Below, piece after piece: positions 11,665-23,760 of a DNA stretch of 64,000 nucleotides. The translations under genes and the position numbers were made by a program. Origin of the DNA: Brienomyrus brachyistius (Eukaryota > Chordata > Actinopteri > Osteoglossiformes > Mormyridae); contig NC_064538.1 of the NCBI RefSeq assembly GCF_023856365.1, forward strand, positions 3,613,832-3,677,831, written 5' to 3'. How positions within the stretch are numbered: the first letter of the stretch is position 1; each line of letters opens with the position of its first letter. The notes beneath the pieces are model-generated. The model was given only the letters and a program-made list of their open reading frames with translations. It was not told where the DNA came from and did no database searches.

Positions 11665-13261
11665 TTTGTGGGCCCTTGTCGCAGGGTGACAGTGAAACGC
11701 AGCTATCAGGTGATTAATTCCTGCGTGCGCCTGTTGTGCTTACTGATAGTTAGACCTGCCATGGGATTAATTGCATGTGATTATTTACTAATGAATTACA
11801 TCGTCAGTTATTGCCATATTTACCAATTTAGTTTTCATACTTAAACCATTGTATGAAACCATCATTGTACAGATGAACTATTAAAAAAAACATCAAACGA
11901 AGGACTTGAAATTTAAGGAAAGTAAGTCATGATTATAAACGTAGCTTGCAGTGAGGGTCAACATGAGATAACTGCGAGAGTTCCGAAGAGGCCAGGTGAT
12001 CCGTGCCGGAATTGTAGGTATACTAGTCTGCTATTTGGTCTGCAAACTGAGAACTTAATGTGTCAAGGGGAGAATTCTCAATGCAGGCAGGCTGCTTCAG
12101 CAAAGAGGAGCAAGTCAAAGCTCACTGACAGTGATAGACATTTGACAGGATTGGTTTTAAACGCCAGTATGCCCTCAAAAATTACCATATGTTGTGAGCT
12201 TCAGAAGGTTGGAGTGCAGTTTGGGAACCACTTGTATAGAAGTCCAATGGACTGAGACACACAACCCAGTGAGAGGAGCACAGAGTCTTGCACCCCTAAG
12301 CAGTGGGCTGATGGATCATCTTCCCCCGTTTTCCTACATCTGCATGGCTTTGGAGCCGATAGGTGCCTTCAGCCCACTATGGAGGACCTGCAGTGAATAA
12401 ATAAATTATTGTTCATGGCAATGACTGTATTCTAAGAAGGATGTAAGCTGTACTGAAGGCTGGCCCCACTTCTTGCTAGGTCTTAGAAATTAATAAATCG
12501 TTAGATAATTCCATTATATTGTCCACTCCATGCATGTCTAAGATGCTGCCTCGGGACCTGAAAGTCAAGTTTTTGCGTTTTATATTCGCCAGGCTGCCAC
12601 CTGTCCCGATCCCTGCGTTTCTACTGCTCTCTCATGCTGACGCATTGCAGTCTATTCTCAAGAAGAGCATGTGTGATTTTTTTTTTTTTAGGCTGTACTG
12701 TTTGAGATTCGCACACTAAATATATGTCTGTGTATGGGTGCCTACCCCCCCCCCCCCCCCCCCCCCCTTCAGTTGTGGCACTGCACCTCATTGTGTCCCA
12801 CCACAGAACGGGCCACTGCTGTGAGCAGGGCTGTCACATTGTCATCCTCTGGGTTTGGCTGCAGATGCCCCCCCCCCCCCCCCCCAGCCACCTGCCCGAG
12901 TCGATACCCCTGCAGAGGTGTTTCCACAGCTCTGTGTGAGTTTGCCCTCTGTGTCGCTTTTTGTTAATAAATCGATAGGACTGTTAAACAGTCGCTCATT
13001 TTGTTTTTCTTTTTGCTTGGTCACCAACCATGACAGTCTGATCACGGCCCCGGCTGAAGACGATCGAGTCCTTTATTGAAATGTGTGCGGTTTATAGTAA
13101 ACCATGTAGGTTGCACGGATCATAAATGTTAACACCCAGTCCTGTGTGGAGTTTCTTCAAACTTCAGGCTTGGGACCAACAAAAGGCTTGCAGTAAGATT
13201 TGAAAAGTGAGTTCTTACAGTCACTAGTCTGGTTACTTAAGAGCCTTGAATCCCCAGGTCA
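11665..13261. other. no gene seen; two long poly-C runs
   Basis: Holds a 23-base poly-C at 12745-12767 and an 18-base poly-C at 12868-12885. These generate Pro-rich or Gly-rich open frames on both strands that I discount. Confidence 0.6.
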
Positions 13262-13490
13262 GGCAGTGTAACCCAGTGGTACAATGACACACCTGAAGAC
13301 TGTAGGTTTGACTCCTGGTTGGCTCGCACATCTCCTTTGGGGAGTGTTGTGTGGCTTGGCAGGTTAGGATCGGAAGGTTGCTGGGTTGAAACCCGGGGTC
13401 GGCAGACTGATATCGCCGTTGGGCCCTTGAGCGAGGCTCTTAACCCCTCCTACGGTGCTTCATAAGTGCCAGATAAACGGCAAGACTCTG
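13262..13490 (+). mobile_element. tRNA-derived SINE (V-SINE-like)
   Basis: A tRNA-like segment with GATCGGAAGGTTGCTGGGTT and GAAACCCGG (B box) is followed by GGGCCCTTGAGCGAGGCTC and TTAACCCC, a combination typical of fish tRNA SINEs with a conserved central domain. A second GGTTTGACTCCTGG at about 13310 suggests a second, partly overlapping tRNA-like head. Exact ends are uncertain. Confidence 0.65.
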
Positions 13491-14894
13491 TGCTCAGACC
13501 CCAAGCTTTGCTCTCGCCTCCCTGTTTAAGGAGAGCAGAATGCGATATGTGAAAGGCAGCATTTCGATGTACCTGTACTTGGCAGATAAGCCATCGTCTC
13601 GTTTCTTGTTCCATTCTCGTTTTTTTTTTTTTGTCACCTTCTATAGGAATATGGAGAGGCGTGTTTTTTTAAGGCTGAATTGTAAGGCAGCATATCTTTT
13701 GAATAACTTGCTGCAGACACTGCCGGTGGGTCGCTGGATCACGTGCCGTATGCGAGCTCCTGTACAGCAGCCCTGCTCTCAGAATGCGGCATCTCCTCTC
13801 TTAGTGGAGGGCAGGTATCGTTCTCCTCCAGCATGGGGTCTGAGAGCAAGGGGGGGGGGAAGAGAAATACAGCCCCCGACCCCCACAGTCTTTCCCAGCC
13901 CCCTCACACTCTCCACATGCATCTGCCCGCTACAGAGCCCCCTTGTGGCCTTGTGAGGTGGAGGAGTGGGCCACTGATGGGCGTGAGGGTGCTGTTTTAG
14001 CATTGTGGCCACAGGGCATAGTTAGGGGAGGGGGCCTACCATACAGAGCCACTTTGCATTCTGCGCACGGCGCCCCCTGCACACCACATCACCCATGCGA
14101 CGTCGCATGCAGTGGCGACACTAAGCACCGGGTCTCTGTAAACACGCCCGGAACGTTTTCATTTCTTACGAGTGGGTCACCTTGAACCTTCAGTCTGGTG
14201 TAGAATGTGCCGGAATTAGGAAGTCTGAACAGAAACGTACAATGCAAACAATGAGTCCTGCAGTATGTGTACACCTGCGCCCCCCCGGACTTAGTCTGTA
14301 TAGAGTGAGATTGTCACCACAGTAGATTAGCACCTTCACTTGGCTAATATTTGTGGTAGCAGCTAATGCAGTTATTACGGTAAGAGGAGCGTAGAGGGGG
14401 AGCCGGCAGCCTGCGGGTCGTGGCTGCTGGTTCTGCTCCCAGGGATGCACTGTGGTCGTACCCGTGACCCAAAAATGCTCAGGAAATGTAAACAAACACC
14501 AGAACACGCAGCTCTCTAGTGATGTACATAATCTATTCCACAAACCCTTACGTGAGTCGCATTTCACATAAGATGGACTTGCCTTTCCATACCATTCGGG
14601 ACATCCTATAGACGCACTAAAGAACACATACTAAATAAATGAAAGATAAACTTACTTACAGGCGTATGTCGCCTTTTTGCATTAGCGAGTCCATAAATAC
14701 TCTGATATTTTTTTCACAAGTCCAGAGTTACTGTGTTAGTTTAACCTGAGTCAGGAGCTGCCTGCGTATTTTAAAGAAGCATTTTGAGGCGGTTTCCGTG
14801 ACGAGACGTCGTATTTGACAGCAATAATTAGTAGAAACTATAAAGCTACAGAATTTCCTTGATTTTAGATCAAGTACCTGCCTGGGACATATAT
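13491..14894. other. no gene seen
   Basis: A poly-T run near 13620 and a 10-base poly-G at 13850-13859. Open frames up to 145 codons overlap on opposite strands without domains. Confidence 0.55.
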
Positions 14895-15119
14895 GCACAC
14901 GTGCACACACACACAAACACACACACACACACACACACACACAAGCGCACACACACACACACAAGCGCACACACACACACACACAAGCGCACACACACAC
15001 ACACAAGCGCACACACACACAAACGCACACACACAAACACACACACACAAGCGCACACACACACAAGCGCACACACACAAACGCACACACACACGCGCAC
15101 ACACACGCGCGCACACACA
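14895..15119. repeat. interrupted (CA)n microsatellite with AAGCGC interruptions
   Basis: About 225 bp of CA repeat broken at roughly 10-25 bp spacing by AAGCGC or AAACGC, ending in CGCGCGC-like steps. Alternating purine-pyrimidine throughout, so a strong Z-DNA candidate. Six overlapping open frames (up to 161 codons; Cys-Val or His-Thr repeats) derive from it and are not genes. Confidence 0.95.
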
Positions 15120-17696
15120 GTGTCTCAGACGTCCTCCATGCCACTGAGAGTCTGATAGCTGCAGTCCACTGGCACTGGGGGGCCGCGTTTCCACAGTGCA
15201 GAAAACCCCCCATGACATTGCGATTTGACGCTTATCCTATTGGCCCCCCCATCCGCATTCCCAGGCTTTAGCCATTAGCTTGCTGTCAGAAGGCCTCGCC
15301 TGACTTGCAGCTCCTCCTGGGGGGGCCTGTTCACCCTGCGGCTGGCTGCTCCGTCCACCACCTCCCTTCTTAAATGCGCTTAATTGGGAGGATAGAGGCA
15401 GCAGGCAAGACCTGAGCCAGGGGTAAATCAGGGATTATCTCCTTTCATGTCGCAGATATTAAAGATTAAGCCCGGACTCCTTTCTGCTCTTGATTTGTGG
15501 CCTCGGGGGATTTCCCCCCCCCCCACGCACCCCCATCACCCAGTGCTTGAAAACTGCCTCAAGGCAGGAACCCAGCCACTATCAAATCACCACCAAGGCC
15601 TGATGCTATTTAGCCATCGATTTTTATTTGTATTTATTTATTTATTTATTTGAATTACCCCCCCCCCATAGTCAATAACAGGAACATGTGTGGACATCTT
15701 GAGCTTCCCCCACGTTACGTAAATACTCGTGAATTGCCCACCCTGAGCGGCAGCTCTGAATGAACGTAGCAGGAAACGAAAGATCACAGATCTTATCAGA
15801 ACCTGGGAGTCACTGATGATGCTGACAGGTTGGTGTTCACTGCCTCGTCTGTTCTCAAAAAAAAAAACAAAAAATGGCACTCAACAGGGGATGTCGCTAG
15901 CCCCCCACCCCCAAAACATGTACGCTGATTGGTTTAAAAGTGTGCTCTCATTCATTTTCAATAAAATTACATGAAGACTTACTCCCCCTTTTCATAAATC
16001 CTTAGCAGTGCTCCTGGAACTTGGCTCTTTAACCACCTCACGCTGTCTCCACATGTAAAGGTTGGGTAGTGCGGCTGTAATTGGGTTGGTGATCTCTGTG
16101 AGGTAGAATGCAGGCTGGGGAGGAAGCAGTTGTTTTTTTTTCTCTCTCTCTGGATCATTTGTTTTACAAAGTGTGGAAGATCACTGGAACTCCTGTACTG
16201 CCACTGTTTGGTCTGGAATACAGATCTGCATGTATTTCGGTATTTATTTATCCGCCTTTTTCATAGGGCATCCATTTTTTCCAGGGCAAAAGAGTAAAAC
16301 TTTGTAACCTACCATTTAATACAACATTGTATTTATTATGTATGATTCTCTGTTGTGGTATGACATGTAGCTGTTAATGGACGCCATGGTTTTATTTATA
16401 TGGCCTTAAAATGAACCAGCTTTTGCAGAACTGCAATGCCGTGCGACCCCATTCATCCCACTGCTTACATTCACTGTCACTGACACTGCCAGAGTTAACC
16501 TGCTAATATAACTGGATGTTCCTTCTGCGGTAATTTAAGTTAAGTCGATACTGAAGGAAACTACAGTAGCTTCTTCCCGGGAAACGTCAACCTTTGAGCT
16601 ACCAGTTGCACGTCTTTTGACTATTATGGTCCCAGCTTTCATCAAATCTTTGGGGAAAAACCTGCCTCTTAACAGCGAATAAACCTACAGGATGTGGGAA
16701 TTGGAAGATGGACCGTAGTGATTTTATCAGCACCCTTATGCTGGGACAACAAACAAAACCAGTGCTTCCAGTGTCTCTCCAAATACAAATACCTGCTTTA
16801 TAATCCAATGCAGTTGGTTCCAGTAGAGTAGAGGGTTTTGTCCCATGATCTTCTCCCTTCCCTGAAGCATCCATGTCTTCCCCACTTGTCTCTCGTATAT
16901 CGACTGGGTTGCCCCATGGCATGATGGGATGCCATGGCATTTGGCAGTTTGCAGAAGATACTCAATAACTGCCTCCACATACAAACATGGCCTGAAAAAT
17001 TCTACCAAATGCCACCCTCCCCCACCTTCTCCAAAGCTGCCTTTATCCACACTCTCATACTCAAGGGTGCCCCCTAGTGTTTGGGTCCCTGAAAGCCTTC
17101 CCCTTTTCTTGCCCAGTATGGGCAGTCCTGACAGCCACCATGACCTGTTGGCTACTCTGAGGTGCACCCAGAAGTTCTTCTTGGAGGTCCCAGTGAGCTG
17201 GATTTCAGGCACCGCTCAAAGGTACCAAACTAGCTTAAGTCCTTAAGCCACTGGCAATCCTGCAGTCCAGCATCGACTCTCAAGAGCTTCAGGCCTTAAC
17301 GCTTCTTAACGGTGCTCCTCAAACCTGCTGGGATTTGGAAACATGCTGCCGTCAGTGGTTAGCTGTCTGTGTTCGCTGTGCGAACCATTAGCCTGCTGAC
17401 TGCTGACATCTTATGTAAGGTGACGGATAAGCGGATTGCTTTTATAGGGGCTGCAAAGGACAGCTGCCCCCAGTCCAGGTGGGAGCTCCTCATGCCCGAG
17501 TGCATGTGGAACCAGCAGCCACAAAAACCACATCTGCTCTATACGGCAGAACTTCAGGATGAGGGTTCTAAAGGGTTCCTCGTGGTTATACATGTAGACG
17601 CATGAAAGTAGATCTTGGCGCCTGCTCACCACTACATCTTCTCATATTCTTTCACAGTATCTTGCAGTTTAGTATGCAGCACAGTAGCCTTCTGTA
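15120..17696. other. no gene seen
   Basis: Includes a TTTA/TTTATT-rich patch at 15620-15650 followed by a short poly-C, and a T9(CT)n at 16130-16150. Open frames such as 16736-17212 (minus, 158 codons) show no recognisable domain or splice context. Confidence 0.55.
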
Positions 17697-17697
17697 T

Positions 17698-17749
<52 letters not shown>

Positions 17750-17761
17750 CACACACACACA
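17697..17761. repeat. compound (TG)n(GA)n(CA)n microsatellite
   Basis: TG from 17697, then GAGAGAGAG, then CACACACACA to 17761. The TG and CA blocks are mutually complementary and could pair. Confidence 0.93.
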
Positions 17762-17789
17762 AAAATACCCAAAAGTCTAATGTTTTGTC

Positions 17790-17883
17790 AGGTTAGGGTT
17801 AGAGCTGGGTAGGGGTTAAGGGTGATTCAGATTAGGGTTTTTCCCATAGAAATGAATGGAAGGTCCCCGTTTAGATAGGCATG

Positions 17884-17916
<33 letters not shown>

Positions 17917-17945
17917 CAGAGAGAGAGAGAGAGAGGGAGAGAGAA
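17790..17945. repeat. dispersed repeat with telomere-like hexamers and (GT)n(GA)n tract
   Basis: Starts with GGTTAGGGTTAGAG (two telomere-type hexamers), followed by CCCATAGAAATGAATGGAAGG, then an uninterrupted (GT)n at 17889-17917 and (GA)n with one GGG. The CCCATAGAAATGAATGG core followed by (GT)n is a motif common in fish genomes, suggesting a dispersed repeat and not a chance microsatellite. Confidence 0.5.
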
Positions 17946-17947
17946 CA

Positions 17948-18056
17948 CTCTGCAATGGACTGGAACCCCACACTGGGCGTCCCCTGCTTCCTGAGACAGG
18001 TTCCTAGCTTGCTGCAGAGGATAAGCGGCCATGTGATGGATAGATGATAGGATCTG
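17948..18056 (+). mobile_element. old diverged SINE 3' tail
   Basis: TCTGCAATGGACTGGAACCC, then CCCTGCTTCCTGAG, then GAGGATAAGCGG ... GATGGATAGATGATAG follows the same order as the SINE tails at 10554 and 11518 but with many differences, so it is an older member of this or a related family. Confidence 0.5.
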
Positions 18057-19707
18057 TCCACCCACGGCTTTGTGAGGCCTCTCTCTCCACCCCGGCTGTC
18101 ACTGCCAGAGGGACAGAGGAAGCACAATGATGCTAAAGCCAGCGCTAACCCATTAGCCGGGCTCCTGTGCCGTGTTTCCATTATGCTAAGCAGCTGCACC
18201 GGGAGGCTGGCCTGTCGGTGTGGGTGTCACAGGGATATTCTGGGGAGATGGCTGCTCTCAGCCTCCACATGCACCGTCTTTCAGCTGCATATCTGCACCT
18301 GTAGCTCTGAAAGAAATATGGAAGTTGATGGAGACATTTAAGATACATACAAAGCACGTATTTAAAATGGAATATATTTCATTAATTTAAATAATAAGGG
18401 AGTTCATAGTAAATGGGGTTGCTTATTTCACTTCAGGTCAGTCTGCTTTGTTTGACGTTACTTGCTGAGAACTTCCTTCGCTCACTTTAGTCCTGGTAGA
18501 GGCAATCATAGACTGGATTATCCAGTACAGAATAGGATCTGAGCCCAGTGATATCTTTCTCCTTCATCTGATTTCATTTCAGTTTATTCTTTGTAGCGCC
18601 TTTCACAACAGTCGCCCCAAAGGCACTTGGTGAGAGAGTGTGGCAATCCATCAATTCACCAGTTATTCAAAATCTTGGATAAAATCTTCTCCCACTTCTT
18701 CTGGGATGCAGGGACTCTGAGCAGGTCTGCTCCTGTGAGCTTCCAGGGCTCCCGGAATTCCGTATCGTGTATCATTTAGCTGCAGGTAGCATGCCGGACA
18801 TTCTGGATAACAGCGATTAAGGTGAGGTCACCTCCGTTCCGTGGGATCAGTTAGGAAACGCAGGCCTTAGCGAGCAGGGAAATGGTCCTTTTCTGTTTCT
18901 CTGTGTTTACTCTGCATTGATGGTCACAGAGCTTAACAAACCAGTGTTTGGGACTGGAAAAGCTTTGGGTTTTCTCCACTGTGCCCACTGTCATTGACAT
19001 TCAGTCTGTGAGAACCGCACTCATTCATACTCATTTCTGTTGTCACAGACATCACGTTGATGCTCTGTAGTGATTTTCACTGAGTAGCGCTGAGAGCAGC
19101 GGTCGCAGGATTAGTAAGGCAAGGGCAGCATCAGATTCGTCGGTATTTTCCATCCGGGGAGAGGGATAAACTGAACATTCTCATTCTTTGCAATTTCACA
19201 AACCCTCAATTCTACAATTCCCACTGTGCATCGTCGCATTTTGCTAGCCTGCTGCATGCACACTACGGCATGAATATCTTACTGGAGTCTCGCACATTTT
19301 CACCCCCTTAGTTGGAAGCGTCTGAAATGGGTTGTGAAATGAAAATCTGTTTCCTGGTCATACATTCGCGGTTTGTTTTGCAGTTGTATGCTTAGGTGGT
19401 TTTTAAACTTATTTGCTGGATATTGTTCTGGTTATTAGCAATTCATCTAAGCGCCTTTAAGTCACTACCTGCTGATTTATGCCTTTTAATTGCGCACAGA
19501 AAAGGTAACATTTATGAAAGTTTAAGGGTGGTGGGTTGGCTTGTGGCTTTGACTCCCCCCCCCCCCTTGGTCATGTGTGTGGGTGTGTCTGCATGTTGTT
19601 CCCACGTTGGTCCAGGATTTCTCTACATCCTCCGGTTTCCACTGTCCAAAGGCAGTTAGGTGACCAGATGTCTCTGATTTGTGTATAATATAGGTGTAAG
19701 TGTGTGT
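18057..19707. other. no gene seen; one retroelement-tail fragment
   Basis: At 18580-18640, TTTGTAGCGCCTTTCACAAC resembles the reverse complement of a fish retroelement 3' tail. A 12-base poly-C lies at 19555-19566. Nothing else recognised. Confidence 0.5.
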
Positions 19708-19822
19708 GATTTGTGATGGTCTGACATCCTGCCATCTGCTTTGTGCATCCTGTGTTTTTTGGGGTAGGGCTCCAGGATCATTACTGCCCTCTACTGGCTA
19801 AGCGGCTTGGAACGATGAACAG
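19708..19822 (+). mobile_element. old diverged SINE 3' tail
   Basis: TGTGATGGTCTGACATCCTG ... GGTAGGGCTCCAGGATC ... GGCTAAGCGGCTTGGAACG retains the landmark order of the SINE tail (GATGGxCTGGC, GGGATAGGCTCC, GATAAGCGG). Strongly decayed. Confidence 0.4.
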
Positions 19823-22800
19823 TCATTGTCATTGGTAGCATCAACTGAATACAAAATTCGGCATTTATGAAAGGTGAATTGAATTGTAGGTTCATTGAAT
19901 TTAACAAATTATGCCACAGCAGTTGCCACAGGCAGTATTCAATCCCAACATGACCTGGGTGATTTGGTACAATCAAAAAGATCTATAGAGAATACAGAAC
20001 TCTGCCACAGATAAAGGTCCAAATGGACCGGCTCAGTGTCCAGTGAATGCAGTGTCTGTGCCTGCCAGGTCTCGGAAATGTCACTTTTCCGTTTCATTGG
20101 GGGTCCGGCGCTGGGGGCCGGCAGGCTCTGGCACGTTTGGCCACGTGAGAAAGGTAGACAGCAGGAACTGGTAAGAATGGCGCCGTGAACGAGGACGGTG
20201 ATGGACAAAGAGACAGAGTCGGTGCTGGGGCAGAGCGCCATGTTAAACGCTCCTTGCAGGTGAGTCTGTAACATCTGAAGAGGAGATATTTAGTGGCCTC
20301 TCTGGATGGGTGCAGTGACACAGTTATGGATATAATCCTGTATTCAGCTGGCTGCAGTTGCCTTATGTTCAGTTTGCTATTCGAGCCTTTGTTATATATG
20401 CTGATGATCACCTTGTTTATGCAGATACTCTTATTTAAAGATCATTCCAGATCAAGCTGCTAAATTCAACATATGCTGTTGAATTGGTAGATGCAGTGGG
20501 ACACAGATTACAAAGCTGATCCTAAGAGGTTATCTGAGCAGATTTGGAGTAGGTTTGTACGATAATGGCCTGCTTACTTGCTGAGGATCGCTTCCAGGCA
20601 TGGTAGAGCCTGCTGGGTACCCTGGTCATTCTTTATTTTCTTGGTGTGGCCGCCAGGACAGCTCGGGGTCATTTCAGCCAGGTCTGGGTCATCCGGGTGC
20701 ACACTGCTTCCTGCTCTGAAACAGGAGCACACCGCAAGGTTACTGTGAATGCGACACCCTGCTGTCGCCGGCTAAAAATACCGCCTTCGCTAGAATGTTT
20801 CCATTACCCCTCAGTCCTCACGACGCATGTCAGGAACTGAGAGCGATTCGGCTGAGTCTACGCGATCCGGCATGGTCTCCCGCCCCCTCCCAGCCAGATT
20901 GTCATCAACCATCACACTGCAGTAAGCGCGACCCCGTCCGGTAGTACATTCGTCCCACCACAGACCATCTCGCATTACACAACTGGGCTCTGGCCTGGCC
21001 AAACTAGCCTGGCACAGGACACGCTGAAGTGCAGAAAGCAGGCCGTGCCCATGTCTGCAGCTGGCGTAGCGTGTGCGTCGTTGCGAACTTGCTGGTCTGT
21101 TACGGCCCTGCAGATTGAGCCTTTAAAATCAAACGATGCCCCCACGATGGGATCGCGCACGCGCCCACAAACGCTTCCAGCTCATCATGGGGGGAATAAC
21201 CTTTGAGCAGAGTGTGATGTTTAATTGTGACTCACCAGCATGGAGATACTATCTCACCTTAGAGATCAAAGGCAGAACTCTTACATCTCCCCCGTTACAA
21301 AGACCAGATTCACCGAACGCTCCGAGACGGCGTGGTGGACGAAGCCTTCAGCCTTCGTGTGTCACGTAGGCACAGGACCGTATGCTCCCATCCCAGACTG
21401 CGCCAGACAGCACATATGGCTGCCTCCCGACGCAGTTACCTGCTGTGGCCAGGCGGGGGCCATATTCTCTAGTGACAAGGGGCCGGGATGAGCGACGGCC
21501 GGAGATGCCTCACCTACGCCTTTGTGGTGACCTCACAAGTGCCTCTGGCGCCCCCCCCATTGGCTTGCGGTCCCCTCCTGGCACATGTCACCGTTTTGCT
21601 TCTGTCAGCCCTGTATCGCCACGGCAACCTCCGCAGGAATGACACTGTCAGAAGATCAGGAGGACTATGTCGGTTAGGGTTATGGGTCAGACGTTCAGGT
21701 GCCATGGGGGGGGGGGGGGGGCGCGTGATGCTCCATAAAGGGCCGAGTACATCCTAATGCAAGGGTGCAACAGCATGGAGCATTCTGGACACATGCGGGC
21801 TTGGAGAAGCCAGCTGTAACTGGTGGTGCACAGCCTCTCACACTGGATCCATTGTGTATCCAAACAAAAAGGCTTCAGAGCTCCATGGTCCAGAGGAACG
21901 TGACGGATGGACGGTTTCTGGGATCTAGCTCTGCCGTGGGGAGTGATCCAGCTTCTCCCCCACACGCTAAATGGAGCCGAACATGATGTTGCTGTTTTTT
22001 AACCTGGTGGTGGCCAGTGTGGTGGGGGGTCAGTCTCTTGGTTTTTGAGCATTAAGCTACCATAAACTTGAGTCAGCACTGTTCTTTTCCAGACAAAATT
22101 CAGTGGGGGGGGATCTTCCCTCCCCTCGCTGTCTCTTCAGTTGTCTTGATGGCACAGATTTCACAAATCTAGGGAGCTCTCAGATTAATCTCTGGTATTT
22201 CCCGTTGCCAGACAGAGCCAGGGAGATCATCCGCTGCCACGCGGCTCCCGGTCATGATACTCGCTTTATAACGTCTGATCTAATCAGGCCCCTCCCAGCA
22301 GCCACCGGCAGCGGAAAGGGCCGGAATCCACAAAAACTTACCGTAAGAGCCGGCTGGTGCACGCTGCCTGCCAGAGATGGCCGCTTTCTGGTCCGCGGAA
22401 AGGTCCCGCTCGTTAATCTCCCTCGAGTCGTCACCTGTGTCCGCCCGCATTATTATGGGAATAATCCCGCTGTTTAGGCCAGGGTGAGTGTAATTATGTT
22501 TTAAATGTCGCTTTTGCAAACCTGCGCAGAGCAGGAAGCTCGGCCACGTGGAAAGTCAGCCAGCGAGACCGTAACTCTGCACTTTGGCGCAATTTTGCAG
22601 TCCACCGCCGTACAGAACGTGCCTGAGTGCTGAGTAGTTCATTCGCAATGCATGACCAGTGTTTACACATACGGTTTTAATGACCCTGGCGGTGTCGAAA
22701 AGGAACAGGGCTGCCTATACCAGCTAGCTGGAGGTACAGCAACAGCAGGGCCCTGGGTTCGGGTGTGAGTTGGTGTTCCCATGGCAACTGGTCACCGCCC

Positions 22801-23554
22801 ATGTTCAGAGAGGCCTTGTAATGAAATGCAGCTGGCTTTTATGGGAATAAATAACGTGTTGGACCATTACAGTGTGTCCTGTGGGTGGATTAACTGGGCG
22901 GAGTAACGGAGTGGCAAAGAAGAACTTCAGGAGGGATATCTGTGTTATTGGTGCCTCTGGGGTTTTATATGTATTTTTTATTTTTTTTGTTGGGGGGGCT
23001 TTTACTAGTAATAGTTTTTTGCTTATTATATGGACATCGTCTGTACAGTATTTCCTGTTTTGGGTAAAAAAAAGCTGCCCATTTAAACCCTTCTGTCTTC
23101 CATGCTTATCCTGCTCTGGAACCTGTTGCACTACGCAGTTGCACATCTGGTTTATCGACATAAACCATTTGTTTTGTGAATCAAAGACGGACCCCAAGTC
23201 TACTAAAAGCGGCGTCTGTAAATGATTAAGAGCATATTCTTTACGGGGTGTTATGTCGTTAAGTGGTGATTACGGTACTGCTGTTTCCTATTAAGGCTTC
23301 GCTCCAAGCCGGTAACCCCTTGGTAACCATAACAACCAAAGCGCGAACATATTCCGATAAGAATGCAGTTATTGTAGCGTCTCAATAAAGGCATGAAACC
23401 CTTTGTTAAGTGTACAGAAACAGGGAGAAGTCAAAGGGCGAGATATGGGAACTGAGGACTCGTAAGCTCTCCCCAGACTAGTATAAAATGGTTTTCGTGC
23501 GTTCCATGTCCACATGGCGTCCTAGGATTGTGATTGGTTGGGCTCAGCATAGCT
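19823..23554. other. no gene seen
   Basis: Moderately CpG-containing between 20860 and 22450, with a 16-base poly-G at 21706-21721. A 124-codon + strand frame (22103-22477) has no recognisable domain. An RFX-type X-box GTTCCCATGGCAAC lies at 22775-22788. Confidence 0.5.
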
Positions 23555-23760
23555 TAGCCCCCTGAGCAGTACTGGGGAAAGGCACTGTTGAGGGTCACAG
23601 ATTCCTCCTAGGGTCCCAGCATAGGGTCAGCCAATCGTATGGCACCCCTGGAGCTGGGGCTCAAGCCCACCGACATGGGGACGGGGCTCGAACCAGCAAC
23701 CTTCCGATCAGGGGCACAGAGATTTAGCCCGTGGAGCCACTCACCGCCATATAGTGCACC
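23555..23760 (-). mobile_element. tRNA-derived SINE, minus strand
   Basis: On the minus strand: GTGGCTCCACGGGCTAA (A-box side) and GATCGGAAGGTTGCTGGTTC, then GAGCCCCG (near-perfect B box). Downstream come CCAGCTCCAGGGGTGCC and AACAGTGCCTTTCCCCAG. The GATCGGAAGGTTGCTGG block is shared with the SINE at 13262. Confidence 0.65.

Noticed and set aside
14728..15218. Several Cys/Val- and His/Thr-repeat open frames on both strands
   Set aside because: All are translations of the interrupted CA microsatellite.
17790..17810. Interstitial telomere sequence
   Set aside because: Only two hexamers; better explained as part of a dispersed repeat.
22103..22477. 124-codon + strand open frame in moderately CpG-containing sequence
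   Set aside because: No recognisable domain, no start context, a minus-strand frame overlaps it, and no splice phase logic with kazrin.
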